Shown: positions 14,008-22,911 of the stretch, piece by piece
Numbering within the stretch: the stretch's first letter is position 1
How the letters are laid out: each line of letters opens with the position of its first letter
Source of the DNA: Ianthella basta
Taxonomy: Eukaryota > Porifera > Demospongiae > Verongiida > Ianthellidae
Reading direction: 5' to 3'
NCBI GenBank assembly: GCA_964019415.1
Contig: OZ025869.1
Span: 14,221,919-14,285,918 of the forward strand
Length of the DNA: 64,000 bases
Notes under the pieces: model-generated
Seen by the model: the letters and a program-made list of their open reading frames with translations, nothing else
What the model was told of the DNA's origin: nothing
The model's database searches: none
Translations under genes and position numbers: made by a program

Positions 14008-17000
14008 GTGCAATTGTTGGTATGTAAAAGAATGGAGAGAGAAAGGCAGTGGTCAGAGAGTAAAGCTCATCCAACATCTCACACCTAACCTCACATCACT
14101 CATACCGTATGTGCTCAAAATTATTTACAGACTAAACTTTTGCAATGGAGGATTTCCATAATTTGCACAGTTTTCATTTTCGAGGATGCCTGGGTCACCA
14201 ATATTAAATTACATACTGTACGTACATATATACACTTTACCACTGCCTTCTGCATATGTAGTGAGTGATGGCCGCTTCATGTCAGTTTTAGCAGCCTCTG
14301 CCACAGAGAAAAAACAACCTTCCAACTTGGGCATGTTGTGTGCTGCTTGATCATAATGTTAGGAACGAATGGACATTTTTGAAGTCACTTCACTAGATAA
14401 CCGAATGGCAACAAAGCGTCGGCCGTAGATTACCCACAGACACTGCAAAGGCTACAACACAACAAGGGGCACTCTCATGTTTGTTTGATATTCATTTTAA
14501 GAGTTATGTAACACTTTTGCCCAACTATTTGCAGATTAAATTATTTCCAGATGGCTCCAAAACTGTGAAAACTGTGAAAGTTTAATCTGCAAAACATTTG
14601 AGTGCATACGATAGCTACCTTTCTTTTCTGACTCCTCCCTCTACCCACATCACCCTTCCCCCCACCACATACGTACGATTCTCTCACTCCACCTCCCACC
14701 CCCTCACTCACCCCTTCTTCACAAACTCCTTCCCGTGTTCGTTCAGTGTTGACCGCTGCATCTGATGCACTCCAGTCCTCTCTTTGGTCACACGCTCACG
14801 CTCGTGTTGGTCCTGCTGCTGTTGCTGTAGCAACTGAGCCTGTTGCCCTAGCAACCAATCAGTCTCACTCTTCTGCTGTTTCTCAAGGTCTATACAACAC
14901 ATAGCAGAAGAAAGGTCAACAACAAATAAACAACTTGACACGCTACCACAGAAACAATACAACAAGTGTGTGTCAATAGTTTGTGCTACACTGAAGTGCT
15001 ACAGGAGCTAAACTCGATAAATGTAGCTTGATGCAACATTTGTGACTTCTGTAATACGCAATCCATCTTTCACAGTAGTGTAAATTGTAGTGCAATGGGA
15101 CCTGTCAAAGACAGCCACCTGTGGGCCACTTCTAACTGGTCTTTATAGAGAAGTGACTGCTCTACTGAGGTAGATAAATTGCAATGCTTTAGTGTTATTT
15201 GAGTTCAGGTCCAGGGAGGCTGGCTGTTTTAGAGAGGTGGCTGCCTAACTCAGTGACCATCTTAGACAGGTTCCACTGTACTCAGTTTGCTACAGACAAT
15301 TTGGGTAATTACGAGAAGACAATTGACATGGCAGCTAAGCAATAGACATTCGCCGAGGTTCCAACCATGGAGGTACAAAGCTATTGCAGTACTGTTTCGT
15401 GTTAAACCTGCTCCTTTGCCGAAGAAATGCAAGAGAGAGGTGAAGAGTGACCATTTCTTCCTCCCTCTCAGACAGGCGTACAGAGCTACAGGCCAAATTA
15501 TCAATGTGACGACTTGTGAAAACCATTGCTTCCTGCGTAGAAAGAGCTACGTATATGAATCTTGATGGGCTATGAATGCCTTCGGAATGGGGACAGTGTC
15601 TACTGCCCCAGTTACATAGAGATATGTACAAAGCTACTTCTGAAATAAGGACACCTCTCTAATGAGGACAGTGCCTACTGTCCCAGCTACATAGAGATGT
15701 GTACAAAATTACCTCTGAAATAAGGACACCTCTCTAATGAGGACAGTGCCTACTGTCCCAGCTACGTAGAGATGTGTACAAAGCTACTTCTGAAATAAGG
15801 ACACCTCTCTAATGAGGACAGTGCCTACTGTCCCAGTTACATAGAGATATGTACAAAACTACTTCTGAAATAAGGACACCTCTCTAATGAGGACAGTGCC
15901 TACTGTCCCAGCTACATAGAGATGTGTACAAAACTACTTCTGAAATAAGGACACCTCTCTAATGAGGACAGTGCCTACTGTCCCAGTTACATAGAGATAT
16001 GTACAAAGCTACTTCTGAAATAAGGACACCTCTCTAATGAGGACAGTGCCTACTGTCCCAGTTACATAGAGATATGTACAAAATTACCTCTGAAATAAGG
16101 ACACCTCTCTAATGAGGACAGTGCCTACTGTCCCAGTTACATAGAGATGTGTACAAAACTACTTCTGAAATAAGGACACCTCTCTAATGAGGACAGTGCC
16201 TACTGTCCCAGTTACATAGAGATATGTACAAAACTACTTCTGAAATAAGGACACCTCTCTAATGAGGACAGTGCCTACTGTCCCAGTTACATAGAGATAT
16301 GCATGTACAAAACTACTTCTGAAATAAGGACACCTCTCTAATGAGGGCAGTGCCTGCTGTCCCAGCTACATAGAGATGTGTACAATGAGGACAGACAACA
16401 ATATTACAAAGGTGTCCGCATTAGAGTCTTCCACTGTACTTACCAGTGATCACATGACTTACCAGTGGTCACATGACTTACCAGTGGTCACATGACTTAC
16501 TAGTAGTCACATGACTTACCAGTGGTCACATGACTTACCAGTGGTCACATGACTACCATGTGACCAAGTGCACTCTAATGCTCAACATTACACACATACG
16601 TACCATGTTCATACTTCTTCATGGCCTTCTCCACTTGTCTCTGGTTCTTCTTAATGTCCATTTCTGCTCTCCTCAGATCTCGTTCCTCTTGACGGTGCAG
16701 CCACATATGGTCCTGGGGTGGAGAGTGGGAGGGTCAGGGGGAGGGACAAGGGAGGGGGAGGAGAGGGAAGGCCATAAGGGAGAAGTGAGACATATCGAAC
16801 ATCTACCCAGTGGCTCATCCATCTCTGTAGGATGGCTAGGGGGGTAATCACCGGCTACCACTCAAAATGTATGCATCTAGTCCGATTCAGTCATGCAATA
16901 GCAAAAGATCAAAAGTTGACGCTCCTATTCTTTGCTATTTAAGAAGTCACAAGAATAAGAGCCCACTCTGAATGAAAAAGAAGGCAGTGGAGCCACCTTA

Positions 17001-18217
17001 AAGTACCTTAACTGCACCTGCTACATATGTAATAACCATTTGCACCTTCAATTGCAAACTGGTTTCTTCCTGCACTTGGTGTACGATGGCGTGAATGATA
17101 TGAAGCAAATGATTTGAAAAGCATAGGCTGTTCATGCATGGTAGGATGACAGTTAGCAAGAGGTTGCACATGAGTACGTAGGCTAAGGAGTTGCCTGGAA
17201 GAGACACATAGTCATGTACCTACGGCACAGCCTTGTAAATCTGCACAAGTGAATCGAAAAATAGCAAACCTGTTCAGTGACCTAGGCAGCTCAAATCACT
17301 GGCTAACAGGCCTTGAAACACAGCGAGGTGCTACATTCAGGTTGTAGTGTTCCACAGCACCTAACCCCTCCATTTGGTGTGGGGCTTCAATCTACAGAAA
17401 GTCAGTGATATTCTTCTTAGCAACATCTTTAAATTGATGACTACAGCAGCTTGATATTGTAGAGGCTCATTGTTACGTTTTCAAATAATCAGTAGTGATA
17501 ATGAGCAATCATGTAGCAGGTCGACAGATGGGATAATTGCAATGGTATGACATTTTGACCACAAAGGTCTTTGTCAGGTACAAAATGAAACAAAAACGAA
17601 ATGTCATACCATTGCAATTATTGTATCTGTCTGCTACGTGATTGCTTATTATCACTACTGATAATGAGCACCTTCTCTCACTGAACATTGTTTAGTCTCT
17701 GCATGGTCAAAAGGTATGTCCAGACACACAGTGATCTATGACGACTTAGAAGGTTTTGAGGTGCCCACTTTCTCAATGTTCACGTGCTGCAGGCTAACGC
17801 ATCATTCACTGCCAAGCATCACCTCCACAATGCATATCCTCCATTCATCATTACCATCTTTATCAAACAGTGTAGCAGTGAGCCCCAATGTTGCTACTCC
17901 ACAGGTGTCTAGCTCATATATAGTTACGTACTGTGCTGTGGAGAAAGTTTACATTTTAATGTATGCATGCTGTATGCATTATTTATAGGAATACACCTAC
18001 CATGTTACAGTATTAATAAATGACACTCAACCTACGTACTTCAATAGTCTTCCGCATCTTTTCTCCTTCCTGAAGACTTCGCTGTGTGCCCACTGTGATG
18101 TCAACAGCAGTCTTCTCTCTCCTCTTTGGTTCACTGGTGGTCGAGCGGACGGTAGGGGGCGGGGGACGGTAGCGTAGGTCCTCTCCATCATCACTCCACC
18201 CGCCCTTGTCTCTCTCC
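1525..18217 (-). CDS. Gene A: coiled-coil protein, 8 joined exons, 3' end outside the window
   Basis: Eight minus-strand exons are supported by GT-AG borders and open frames: 18040-18217, 16604-16712, 14712-14889, 13819-13908, 3980-4111, 3283-3552, 2396-2551 and 1525-1674. The last five are all phase 0 with lengths divisible by three (90, 132, 270, 156, 150 bp). The product is rich in Glu, Gln, Lys and Arg with few Pro or Gly after the first exon, typical of an extended coiled coil; exon 18040-18217 is instead Pro-rich and charged. The join between 14712-14889 (leaves phase 2) and 13819-13908 (needs phase 0) does not fit, so a small exon is probably missing there or one border is wrong. The 3' end lies beyond position 1. 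I do not recognise the family; a ciliary or cytoskeletal role is a guess from composition only. The long intron 4112-13818 carries other plus-strand ORFs and mobile elements. Confidence 0.8.
1685..1775 (+). repeat. Truncated fragment related to the 3' end of the 121-codon ORF family
   Basis: This stretch contains ACAAGAGACTGGATAGGTTT and GTGGACCTGTGCAC. They match the last codons and 3' flank of the ORFs at 7167, 10741 and 12548 (ACAAGAGACTGGACAGACTT and TGGACCTGTGCGTG). Only the tail is present. It sits in the gene A intron right beside the acceptor of the 1525-1674 exon. Confidence 0.6.
2317..2395. repeat. (CA)n microsatellite abutting a splice donor
   Basis: CA tract directly next to gene A exon 2396-2551. 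On the minus strand the intron starts GTGTGTGTG, so the donor GT is itself part of the repeat. Confidence 0.95.
2396..2551 (-). CDS. Gene A exon
   Basis: This 156-bp phase 0 exon runs from [20 protein letters not shown] to HHERVKQLQ. The acceptor follows a long pyrimidine-rich stretch (minus strand) that reads as GGAGGG runs at 2556-2640 on the plus strand. Strong coiled-coil composition. Confidence 0.85.
3283..3552 (-). CDS. Gene A exon, longest (90 codons)
   Basis: This 270-bp phase 0 exon starts [20 protein letters not shown] and ends with a Glu/Met-rich helix, EAMERME. The acceptor is GTGTCAG and the donor GTGAGTGAG. It is rich in Gln, Lys, Glu and Met with no Pro, consistent with a continuous coiled coil. 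Confidence 0.87.
3695..3980. repeat. Degenerate CACACACCTC minisatellite in a gene A intron
   Basis: Irregular repeats of CACACACCTCACTCTCATC and shorter variants fill the intron between exons 3283-3552 and 3980-4111. They run up to the donor of the upstream exon. Ser/His/Thr/Pro-rich translations of it are artefacts. Confidence 0.85.
3980..4111 (-). CDS. Gene A exon
   Basis: This 132-bp phase 0 exon starts [20 protein letters not shown] and ends STAKDIQ. The acceptor is GTGTGTAG and the donor GTGTGTGG. Amphipathic helix composition. Confidence 0.85.
4114..5930. other. Intronic stretch of gene A without a recognisable gene
   Basis: I see no exon-like ORF here. A word at 4630-4710 (CATAACGCATGCACACACTC then AACCAAGAGCAGGGTGAAGA) repeats one at 4130-4180, so there is a local duplication of about 50 bp. 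Around 4565-4585 is CTGAAACGCCTTCATCAG, a word related to the fold-back repeats elsewhere in the window. Confidence 0.6.
6359..6849. mobile_element. piggyBac-type MITE with TTAA target duplication
   Basis: TTAA at 6359-6362 is followed by CCCATTAGCGCCGAA. The other end is TTCAGCGCTAATGGG followed by TTAA at 6846-6849. The terminal inverted repeats of about 15 bp differ at one base. TTAA duplication and CCC termini are hallmarks of the piggyBac superfamily. The inside is GC- and CpG-rich, unlike its surroundings, and codes for no transposase, so the element is non-autonomous. A paralogous region near 10434 (TGCATTAGGTAAACAAACAG) looks like the unoccupied site. Confidence 0.85.
7167..7532 (+). 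CDS. 121-aa predicted secreted or membrane-anchored protein, copy 1
   Basis: The ORF starts at ATG 7167 in CTACAGAATGGAGG. The preceding CTACAG can serve as an acceptor, and a donor CTGCAG|GTGAGTG lies at 7037, so a 5'-UTR intron of about 130 bp is likely. Residues 11-27 are hydrophobic ([17 protein letters not shown]), like a signal peptide or anchor. They are followed by a Pro stretch, a basic-acidic stretch (RRREREEL), a Gly/Glu-rich part and an acidic tail. There is one Cys. It lies on the opposite strand inside gene A's largest intron. Three copies of identical length argue for constraint, but the family could equally be part of a repeat. I do not recognise it. Confidence 0.5.
   Translation: MEESTPHSSFWSKSVLVLSTVLLLVKGVRSEELVLPSLPPPAQRRREREELVCGTVSRLTGRQNSPAEDGSVWSEGGEEQGGGRDRVGQHRLPIETASFEPLLVDSEVEPETGGIQETGQT
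8495..8700. repeat. Minisatellite, about 22-24-bp unit
   Basis: Units of the form TTGGACAGAGTCACATTCCTGC recur about eight times, with two interspersed GCTGCAGATCCTC words. The matching place in the duplicated copy (12070-12150) has only about three units, so the array changed length after the duplication. Confidence 0.85.
9154..9476. mobile_element. MITE with 23-25-bp terminal inverted repeats
   Basis: The left end TACCGTATAGCGGGAAAATT is mirrored by the right end AATTTTCCCGCTATACGGTA. The inside is dominated by TTTCGCG/CGCGAAA words in both orientations (subterminal repeats). No transposase is encoded. The superfamily is not clear from the ends. It lies between the two segmental-duplication copies. 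Confidence 0.85.
10451..10513. repeat. Perfect 28-bp-arm hairpin
   Basis: AGGCTATGGGAGGGGCTACA followed by GTATACAA forms the left arm, with a 7-nt loop CAACATA and an exactly complementary right arm. It is followed at once by TTGACAAAGGCTCTCGAGCC and GAAATGCC, a word shared with other fold-back repeats in this window. It is probably a fold-back element remnant. Confidence 0.9.
10741..11106 (+). CDS. 121-aa predicted secreted or anchored protein, copy 2
   Basis: Same length and frame as the copy at 7167, with scattered mostly non-synonymous changes (for example [11 protein letters not shown] instead of [11 protein letters not shown]). The acceptor-like CTACAG before the ATG is CTCCTG here, and the upstream donor is also changed (CTGCAGTATTGC). 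The 5'-UTR intron of copies 1 and 3 therefore cannot be spliced the same way, and this copy may be expressed differently or be a pseudogene with an intact frame. Confidence 0.42.
   Translation: MEESTSHFTSWSKSVLVLSTAPLLVKGVRSEQLVLPSLPPPAQRRREREELVCGTVSRLTGRQNSPAEDGSVWSEGGEEQGGARGRAGQHRLPIETVSFEPLLVDSEVEPETGGIQETGQT
12548..12913 (+). CDS. 121-aa predicted secreted or anchored protein, copy 3
   Basis: Third in-frame copy with no indel over 366 bp. The upstream donor CTGCAG|GTGAGTGTG (about 12430) and acceptor CTCCAG before AATGGAGG (about 12545) are preserved, as in copy 1. Beyond the stop the similarity to copies 1 and 2 fades within about 100 bp, so this is an older duplicate than the other two. 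The hydrophobic segment [14 protein letters not shown] is kept. Confidence 0.5.
   Translation: MEESTSHFTSLSKSVLVLSTVLLLVKGGRSEELVLPSLPPPAQRRREREELVCGTVSRLTGSLNSPAEAGSMWSEGEEEQGGGRGRVGQHRLPIETVSFEPLLVDSEVEPETGGIQETGNT
12920..13790. other. Intronic stretch without a recognisable gene
   Basis: Nothing gene-like seen. A word of about 45 bp (CACTTCATGACATAAA and AGTCACTGGTATACTCA) occurs twice, at 13258-13300 and 13315-13355, a small tandem duplication. Confidence 0.55.
13819..13908 (-). CDS. Gene A exon
   Basis: This 90-bp exon encodes [20 protein letters not shown] then [10 protein letters not shown]. The acceptor is CTTCCAG and the donor GTGAGTGAGTG. It is open only from phase 0, which does not match the phase 2 exit of the 14712-14889 exon. 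Confidence 0.82.
13931..14004. repeat. (GT)n microsatellite
   Basis: GT tract interrupted by GCGTGCGTGC, about 20 bp upstream (minus strand) of the acceptor of exon 13819-13908. Confidence 0.95.
14103..14612. mobile_element. MITE-like element with ATACCGTATGNGCTCAAA ends
   Basis: The left end ATACCGTATGTGCTCAAA is matched in inverse by TTTGAGTGCATACGATA at 14596-14612. Subterminal words ATTATTTACAGACTAAACTT and GTTTAATCTGCAAAAC are also inverted. About 510 bp with no transposase. It lies in the intron where a gene A exon seems to be missing. Confidence 0.65.
14712..14889 (-). CDS. Gene A exon, Gln-rich
   Basis: This 178-bp exon enters at phase 1 and exits at phase 2. It encodes [20 protein letters not shown], a QQQQQ run and [15 protein letters not shown]. 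The acceptor is TTGTATAG and the donor GTGAGTGAGG. It fits exon 16604-16712 in phase. Confidence 0.83.
15091..15278. mobile_element. pogo/Tigger-like MITE, family 1
   Basis: The right end CTTAGACAGGTTCCACTG mirrors a decayed left end GCAATGGGACCTGTCAAAGA. Internal words AGACAGCCACCTGTGGGCCA and TTTTAGAGAGGTGGCTGCCT recur in the copy at 18423-18599. CAGTGGAACC termini flanked by TA are typical of pogo-group elements. Non-coding. Confidence 0.75.
15585..16395. repeat. Second array of the 75-bp unit, about 10-11 copies
   Basis: Same unit as at 296-1035, with the GGACAGT-GCCT-ACTGTCC hairpin in each copy. The left border is a degenerate unit (GGGGACAGTGTCTACTGCCC). The right flank ends TTAGAGTCTTCCACTGTA near 16420-16438, which looks like the end of a CAGTGGAA-type MITE, so the array may have arisen inside such an element. 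Confidence 0.92.
16440..16556. repeat. 19-bp tandem repeat, 6 copies
   Basis: Repeats of TTACCAGTGGTCACATGAC; each unit contains the short palindrome GTCACATGAC/GTGATCACAT. It lies in the gene A intron directly beside exon 16604-16712. Confidence 0.92.
16604..16712 (-). CDS. Gene A exon
   Basis: This 109-bp exon (phase 0 in, 1 out) encodes [20 protein letters not shown], then [16 protein letters not shown]. The acceptor is CACCCCAG, following a long pyrimidine-rich tract on the minus strand. The donor is GTACGTATG. Confidence 0.86.
16900..17480. other. Intronic stretch without a recognisable gene
   Basis: Unique-looking sequence; no exon borders with an open coiled-coil-like frame on either strand. 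Confidence 0.5.
17488..17662. mobile_element. Fold-back element with arms of about 75 bp
   Basis: The left arm ATCAGTAGTGATAATGAGCA...GGTATGACATTTT is mirrored by AAATGTCATACCATTGCAAT...TTATCACTACTGAT. At the tip is ACCACAAAGGTCTTTGTCAG; its reverse complement CTGACAAAGACCTTTGTGGT is shared with the fold-back at 39160-39345. No ORF. Confidence 0.88.
18040..18217 (-). CDS. Gene A exon, Pro-rich and charged
   Basis: This 178-bp exon enters at phase 2 (one base completes a codon) and exits at phase 0. It encodes [20 protein letters not shown], then [20 protein letters not shown]. The acceptor is CACCTACAG and the donor GTACGTAGG. Unlike the rest of gene A it contains a Pro run and is probably a disordered N-terminal segment. 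Confidence 0.82.
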
Positions 18218-18422
18218 CTGTAGGTGAGCAGAACAACAAAGACGTGTTTCACGGTAAAGTGACCTCAGCTGCAGTTACGTAGCAGTGACAACATAGAGCT
18301 GTTCAGACTAGTTGTTGTCTGCACCGGGCACCAGAGTTGAAGGCATAGGCATACACACTTATACGTAGCATATATCTACAGTTCATAACATTTATTCGAA
18401 AATTTTAATGTTTAGTATTACA

Positions 18423-18599
18423 CAGTGAAACCTGTATAAGACAGCCACCTGTGGGCCAGTTCTAACTGCACTTTATAGAGAGGTGGCTGCTCTGCAGAGG
18501 TACGTAGATTACAAGGCTTTGGACCTCTGGGGCCAGGAGGCTGGCTGTTTTAGAGAGGTGGCTGCCTAACTCAGTGACCATCTTAGACAGGTTCCACTG
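18423..18599. mobile_element. pogo/Tigger-like MITE, family 1, second copy
   Basis: Begins CAGTGAAACCTGTATAAGAC and ends GTCTAAG-type inverse CTTAGACAGGTTCCACTG. It shares the whole interior with 15091-15278. Length 177 bp, non-coding. Confidence 0.85.
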
Positions 18600-18778
18600 C
18601 ATTTATTAATTTTAGGCCAAGCAAATTTCAATTCCCAGTTTATTGTCCTCGCCTGCATGTATTTTTGACCAGGCACTAAAACTTTTATTATTCAACAATG
18701 TTATCACCAGCTGCAGCTCTACCAAGTCACATGAAGCACAAAGTAGCACAATTTGGTGTTACCCAGTTCAGTCATACG

Positions 18779-18901
18779 TAAGGTAAACAGGGGCAATTCT
18801 GTCACTAATCCAAACTGGGGAAATTTCAAAAAATTCAAACATCGCAAAGGAAGAAGAGCCAAGACTAAACTCTACTGACAAAATTACCCCAGATTACCTT
18901 A
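18779..18901. mobile_element. Small MITE with TAAGGTAA ends
   Basis: Starts TAAGGTAAACAGGGGCAATT and ends AATTACCCCAGATTACCTTA in inverse. Its terminal words match the larger element at 56211-56984. Only 123 bp; non-coding. Confidence 0.75.
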
Positions 18902-19428
18902 CTTTAGAAACTGCTATCTCCTAATCAAATCACTTCCATAGCCACATAGTTAATGATGGCTGTGTACCATATTTCAAACTCCAATACAGGTGCCACAATA
19001 GCTAAACGTTTACAAACAAATAATGAAAAATGGCCTCCCGTGCTCATGCTCTTTTCAAAACTCTTGGACGCTAAACTCTGAATCAACTTTGAATGGTCTT
19101 ATGAGCTTCAGTGTAGACAGGGTACAGGGAGAGTGAAAAGATGCTTTAGTTACAATGGTCTGGACAATATAATACACAAACCAGTTTTCATTTACGCAGG
19201 CCTACGCAGTTTGGGTAGCAAACAGGCCATGTCCAATGCAGTGACCTCCATAAACGGATCCACATAAACAAAACATCTCTAAATTACCCACCCACTATCC
19301 CTCGAGCTGCAGCATATTATTGCTTAAAACACATGCACTTTAAGAGAAGTGCTGTGCACCCTTATAAATCATCAAGCACCCACTGTAAGAAATTGGCATA
19401 TGAGGTCTTCGGTGCACTTCCACCAAGA

Positions 19429-19560
19429 CTATTGATAGTCATTAGCTGCTTGTATCTCCCTCTCCTGGCGGGCATCTCGCGCTGTAGCACCAGTTGACTT
19501 TTCACCAGAGAAGCCGAATGACGAATCAAACTTTCCTTTAATCGAAAGCACCGTTGCCAT
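19429..19560 (-). CDS. Possible first exon of gene A or separate short ORF
   Basis: ATG at 19560 opens MATVLSIKGKFDSSFGFSGE, followed by KSTGATARDARQEREIQAAN and a stop at 19429. Composition and position (a CpG-rich region upstream of exon 18040-18217) suggest a gene start. No convincing donor with the phase needed for exon 18040-18217 is present: GTGAAA and GTCAAC inside the ORF are the only candidates and both are weak. It could also be an unrelated short ORF. Confidence 0.35.
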   Translation of the reverse strand: MATVLSIKGKFDSSFGFSGEKSTGATARDARQEREIQAANDYQ

Positions 19561-19835
19561 AACAACCCCTGAAAGCGCTGAAAAACGCAAACCAGTAAAC
19601 GGAGTAGGAAAATGGCCCCGTGACGTTTCCGGTGCGAGCGGTATACGCACCCGCCACCTGCAGCTCATGGACACTATAACCTTTCAATCATTCGCCTCCC
19701 TCTCCCTCGCCTTAACCAACCAGGAGGTGTATGCCAATATTGAGTAATGACGGATTCCATTTGGTGCAGTGCAGTCCATATTCCGTACTAGTGCTATACT
19801 GAATACGGAATTGCTGCCGCAGAAATATCGGTAGG

Positions 19836-19876
19836 TGAGGGTTAGGGTTACGGTTAGGGTTAACGTTAGGGTTAAT
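19836..19876 (+). repeat. Interstitial telomere-like TTAGGG repeats
   Basis: GGGTTAGGGTTACGGTTAGG followed by GTTAACGTTAGGGTTAA gives four intact and two one-off copies of the metazoan telomere hexamer. It lies about 280 bp upstream of the ATG at 19560, in a CpG-rich region. Confidence 0.85.
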
Positions 19877-20049
19877 CGCACAGTCCGGTGGTTGGAGTAG
19901 CCCTATGGCTTTTAAAGACACCGGCCGGTGGCATGACACCAGTAACCACCGCATTTCCGGTGGCAGTAGCAGCGGCCTACTGAATATTTCAACGGATAAA
20001 GTTTAAAGTGTAGTCAATCATTTCTTGCATGTGAGTATATATCACTAAT

Positions 20050-22190
20050 GACAGGAACGACTGTAGTGTTTTCTACTCTGTGCAAGTACACTTAGCTGCT
20101 GGGCACCAATGATTAACACAGCTAGAACTGGTACACAGCAGCGTGCAAGTGTAAGAGTTATTACAGCTAAAGGTGAAGCTATACAATGACAAGACCTAGG
20201 TGAGATCACAACCGTCAGGCTCTGTATTTTGAGGGTCAGGAACAATGTGCTGGCCATTTCTCATGATCGGTAGAGGTGTCCATAAACTAGGAGCGTGGAG
20301 TGGCGGTGGTCTTGTGATGACTCTACTCCAGGAGTCTGTCTGTCTTGTATGTTCACCCAGACTGCTGTGTCTGCGGTCAGCGGTGGCAATGGGCATATGT
20401 GATGACGGTGATCATATGGTTCTCCTTCTGCTGTAGCTTAATTAAGCTGCTTGTCTTTCTCCTCAAATCCTTCAAGGTGTGGCCAATTGAGGATCAGCAG
20501 TTGCCAACACATCTGTCTCCAGTCACTGGCCCACCAGTACCTCGGCAGGACGTAACCCACGCCACATGGGAAGGGAGTGGCTCTGTAGGTGAGTAGAGCC
20601 AGTTGCTGATCAGTGCTTTGCTCCCGCAGACCTTTGTCAGTTTTACTGTTGGCTCAGCCAGGCCACATTGCTTTCCATTTGCCTAACCTGCCTTAGATTA
20701 TATTCCAGTAGACAAAACAGCAGTGGCCATTTTCTTTCCATCCATAATTTTATGCAAACTTTGACCACGACATTTATGTGCCCCCCCCCCATCTAATCTG
20801 CATTGCTACGCCCCTGTAGAGAGCGTAAGTATATAGTTGCGCACAGGTAGAACACTGGGATACAAATGTCTCAATTTTGTGAAGAAACTCAAGGCCACCG
20901 CACTGATGTGGTCACTTGAAGTCAGCATCTCCTTATTCCTTGAAGTCCATGATGGATCTTGCAGAGGGTTTCGTGCTGCAGCTTCTAGCTTGGGTACAAC
21001 AAAACGTGTGGCATATACATGTATGTATACAGTAGTAGGCCTTTGTACACAAAGAGAGGTCTGTTCTGGCAGGCCATGGCCAGTAGCAGAGCAACTCTCC
21101 TTTGAATTTGTGCTGCTCAGGCGATCCACTGTGGCAAGAGTGAATCAACTGGGAGCATACAGGGTCATTGGCTTGGGCTTTGTTGTATGCATAAGCTTTC
21201 AAGTGGTTGTCTGCAGGGAGTTGGGACATGATGACTGACACGTATGCTTCAATAGCTTGGGCTTGACTGTGGTCAGCTGCAGCTTGTAGTTAGATCTCAT
21301 TAGTCGTAGACAGAACTGTAGAACAAGTGGTGACAAGCTGTCGAGAGAATTCTTTAGGGGCTTGTGGTCGGGTACAATGCAGGCACTCTTCCTTAGAATG
21401 TAGTTAGATAAACGTTCACATGCCCAAGTACAGTAGTAGCCAAGACTTCTTTCTCAAGCTGAGTGTAGCAAGTCGCAGTGTCTATTGGAGATCTGGAGAC
21501 GTATGAGATGTGAAGGCTTCCACTCTGAGACTCCACTCTGTGGTTGCAGAAGTATGGCTGTACATTTGGGCAGATTTGGATTTCAAAGGCACCCAGCCCT
21601 TTGAAGTAATCAGGGCAGTTAGAGTGAACTTCCTTAGGTTCACTGATGGCTTCATTGTTATGTCGGTAGCCACTGGGGTGTGGAGACAAGCTATATTCTG
21701 ATGTGTGTCGGTTACTGTGCTCTCAGAGACTTTTGTGGCTTCTCTTTGGCTCTTGTTGTGGCTTTGCCCAGTGAAGTTTTTAGCCAACCACTGCTGTCAC
21801 TTTCGTGGGTCATTCCCACACTGTGCACACTTGCTTGGGTGGCGCTGATTGGCTGCAGATACGTACTTGTTGAGGTGGCCTCGACACTGTTGGTCTGTAA
21901 GATGTTCTTTCATGTCTCATGTGATGCTTTTCCTTCGTGTAGTTGATTGCCAACCGCCGATCAACCTTGTCCCCGTGAGACAGGATGAGTTGGCGCCCTT
22001 GTACTGCTTCGTGCTATCGGATGTTTATCTTTGCCTTCTTGAGTGTCAGTTCTGCATACATTTGTAAGTGCTCCGACAATGAGCTCTCTCTGACCCTCGC
22101 AACTAGCCAGTCGTCTTGGACTTCAGATGTCCGTACTAGCAGTTTTCGACGAGTTCTTTTTACATTTAAGAGTGAGAGTCACTCATAATA
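20050..22190 (-). mobile_element. Degenerate Ty3/Gypsy-like retroelement pol remnant
   Basis: Minus-strand frames, broken by many stops and frameshifts, keep recognisable pieces. Around 21900-21810 is a Cys-rich stretch like a CCHC zinc knuckle. Around 21560-21420 is an RNase H-like segment (HISYVSRSPIDTATCYTQLE, then KEVLATTV), matching the usual YASR-L-T--E--Y-Q-EKE-LAI pattern. Around 21190-20990 is an integrase N-terminal segment (DPVCSQLIHSCHSGSPEQHK, KGELLCYWP, RFVVPK). At 20400-20200 is a stretch like the pol C-terminus. Catalytic reverse-transcriptase sequence was not found, and no LTRs were identified. It is dead. Orientation is opposite to the neighbouring WL-repeat genes. Confidence 0.72.
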
Positions 22191-22524
22191 TCTATCAATC
22201 AATCAGTATCAATATTAGAGTGCGCACATGCAAAACAAAAGCACTATGGTACAAGCCCAATGAGGCACTGTCATGACAGTTATACAAAACACCACATATA
22301 AAGTCATACTATCGTGTTGAGTCATCCAAATCTCGCAGACCACATTGAGTAGATCAGCTGGGCAATCCCTCGGTCCTCACAGGCCAAGTCTGTGATTGCA
22401 GCAGATGGGATGTTGTCATTTATAGATGCAAAATTGGCGATCCTTTTTCCAACATTAGTCAGCAGGTGTCGCTTACTAGGATACCACCTCAGACACCGTA
22501 ACAGCCAGTGATCGCAATCTTCTA

Positions 22525-22701
22525 CAGTGGAACCCCGCTAAACAACCACCTCTATAGAACGACCACCTTAGAAATAGGACTGCTTTGGTTTAGTCCCAAA
22601 TCCATGTATACATGAATTATGGTTCTCAGAATTAAGACCACCTCGAAAATAAGACCACTTTTCATGGCCCGGATGGTGGTCTTATTTCTGAGGTTCCACT
22701 G
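22525..22701. mobile_element. pogo/Tigger-like MITE, family 2
   Basis: CAGTGGAACCCCGCTAAACA at the left is mirrored by TTTCTGAGGTTCCACTG at the right, and TA precedes the left end. The interior has ACCACCTC and AAATAAGACCAC words in both orientations. Length 177 bp, non-coding. Related in its ends to the elements at 15091 and 18423. Confidence 0.85.
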
Positions 22702-22911
22702 CACTTCATTCATCCCACACTTCCTACATGATCTCTCTTCCCGAGGTACACCTCTCTATCTACCTGTCTCAACCTGAAAACTAAACCTAGCTAGCTACCT
22801 CGTGCAGCTGCAACTGCTGTGTGTCTGAGGTGATAGTGAACAGGCTGGGGCAGCTGGTTTGGAAGTACACAGGTAATGCAGCAGAACTCGCGGTTCTGTT
22901 GTATTACCTGC

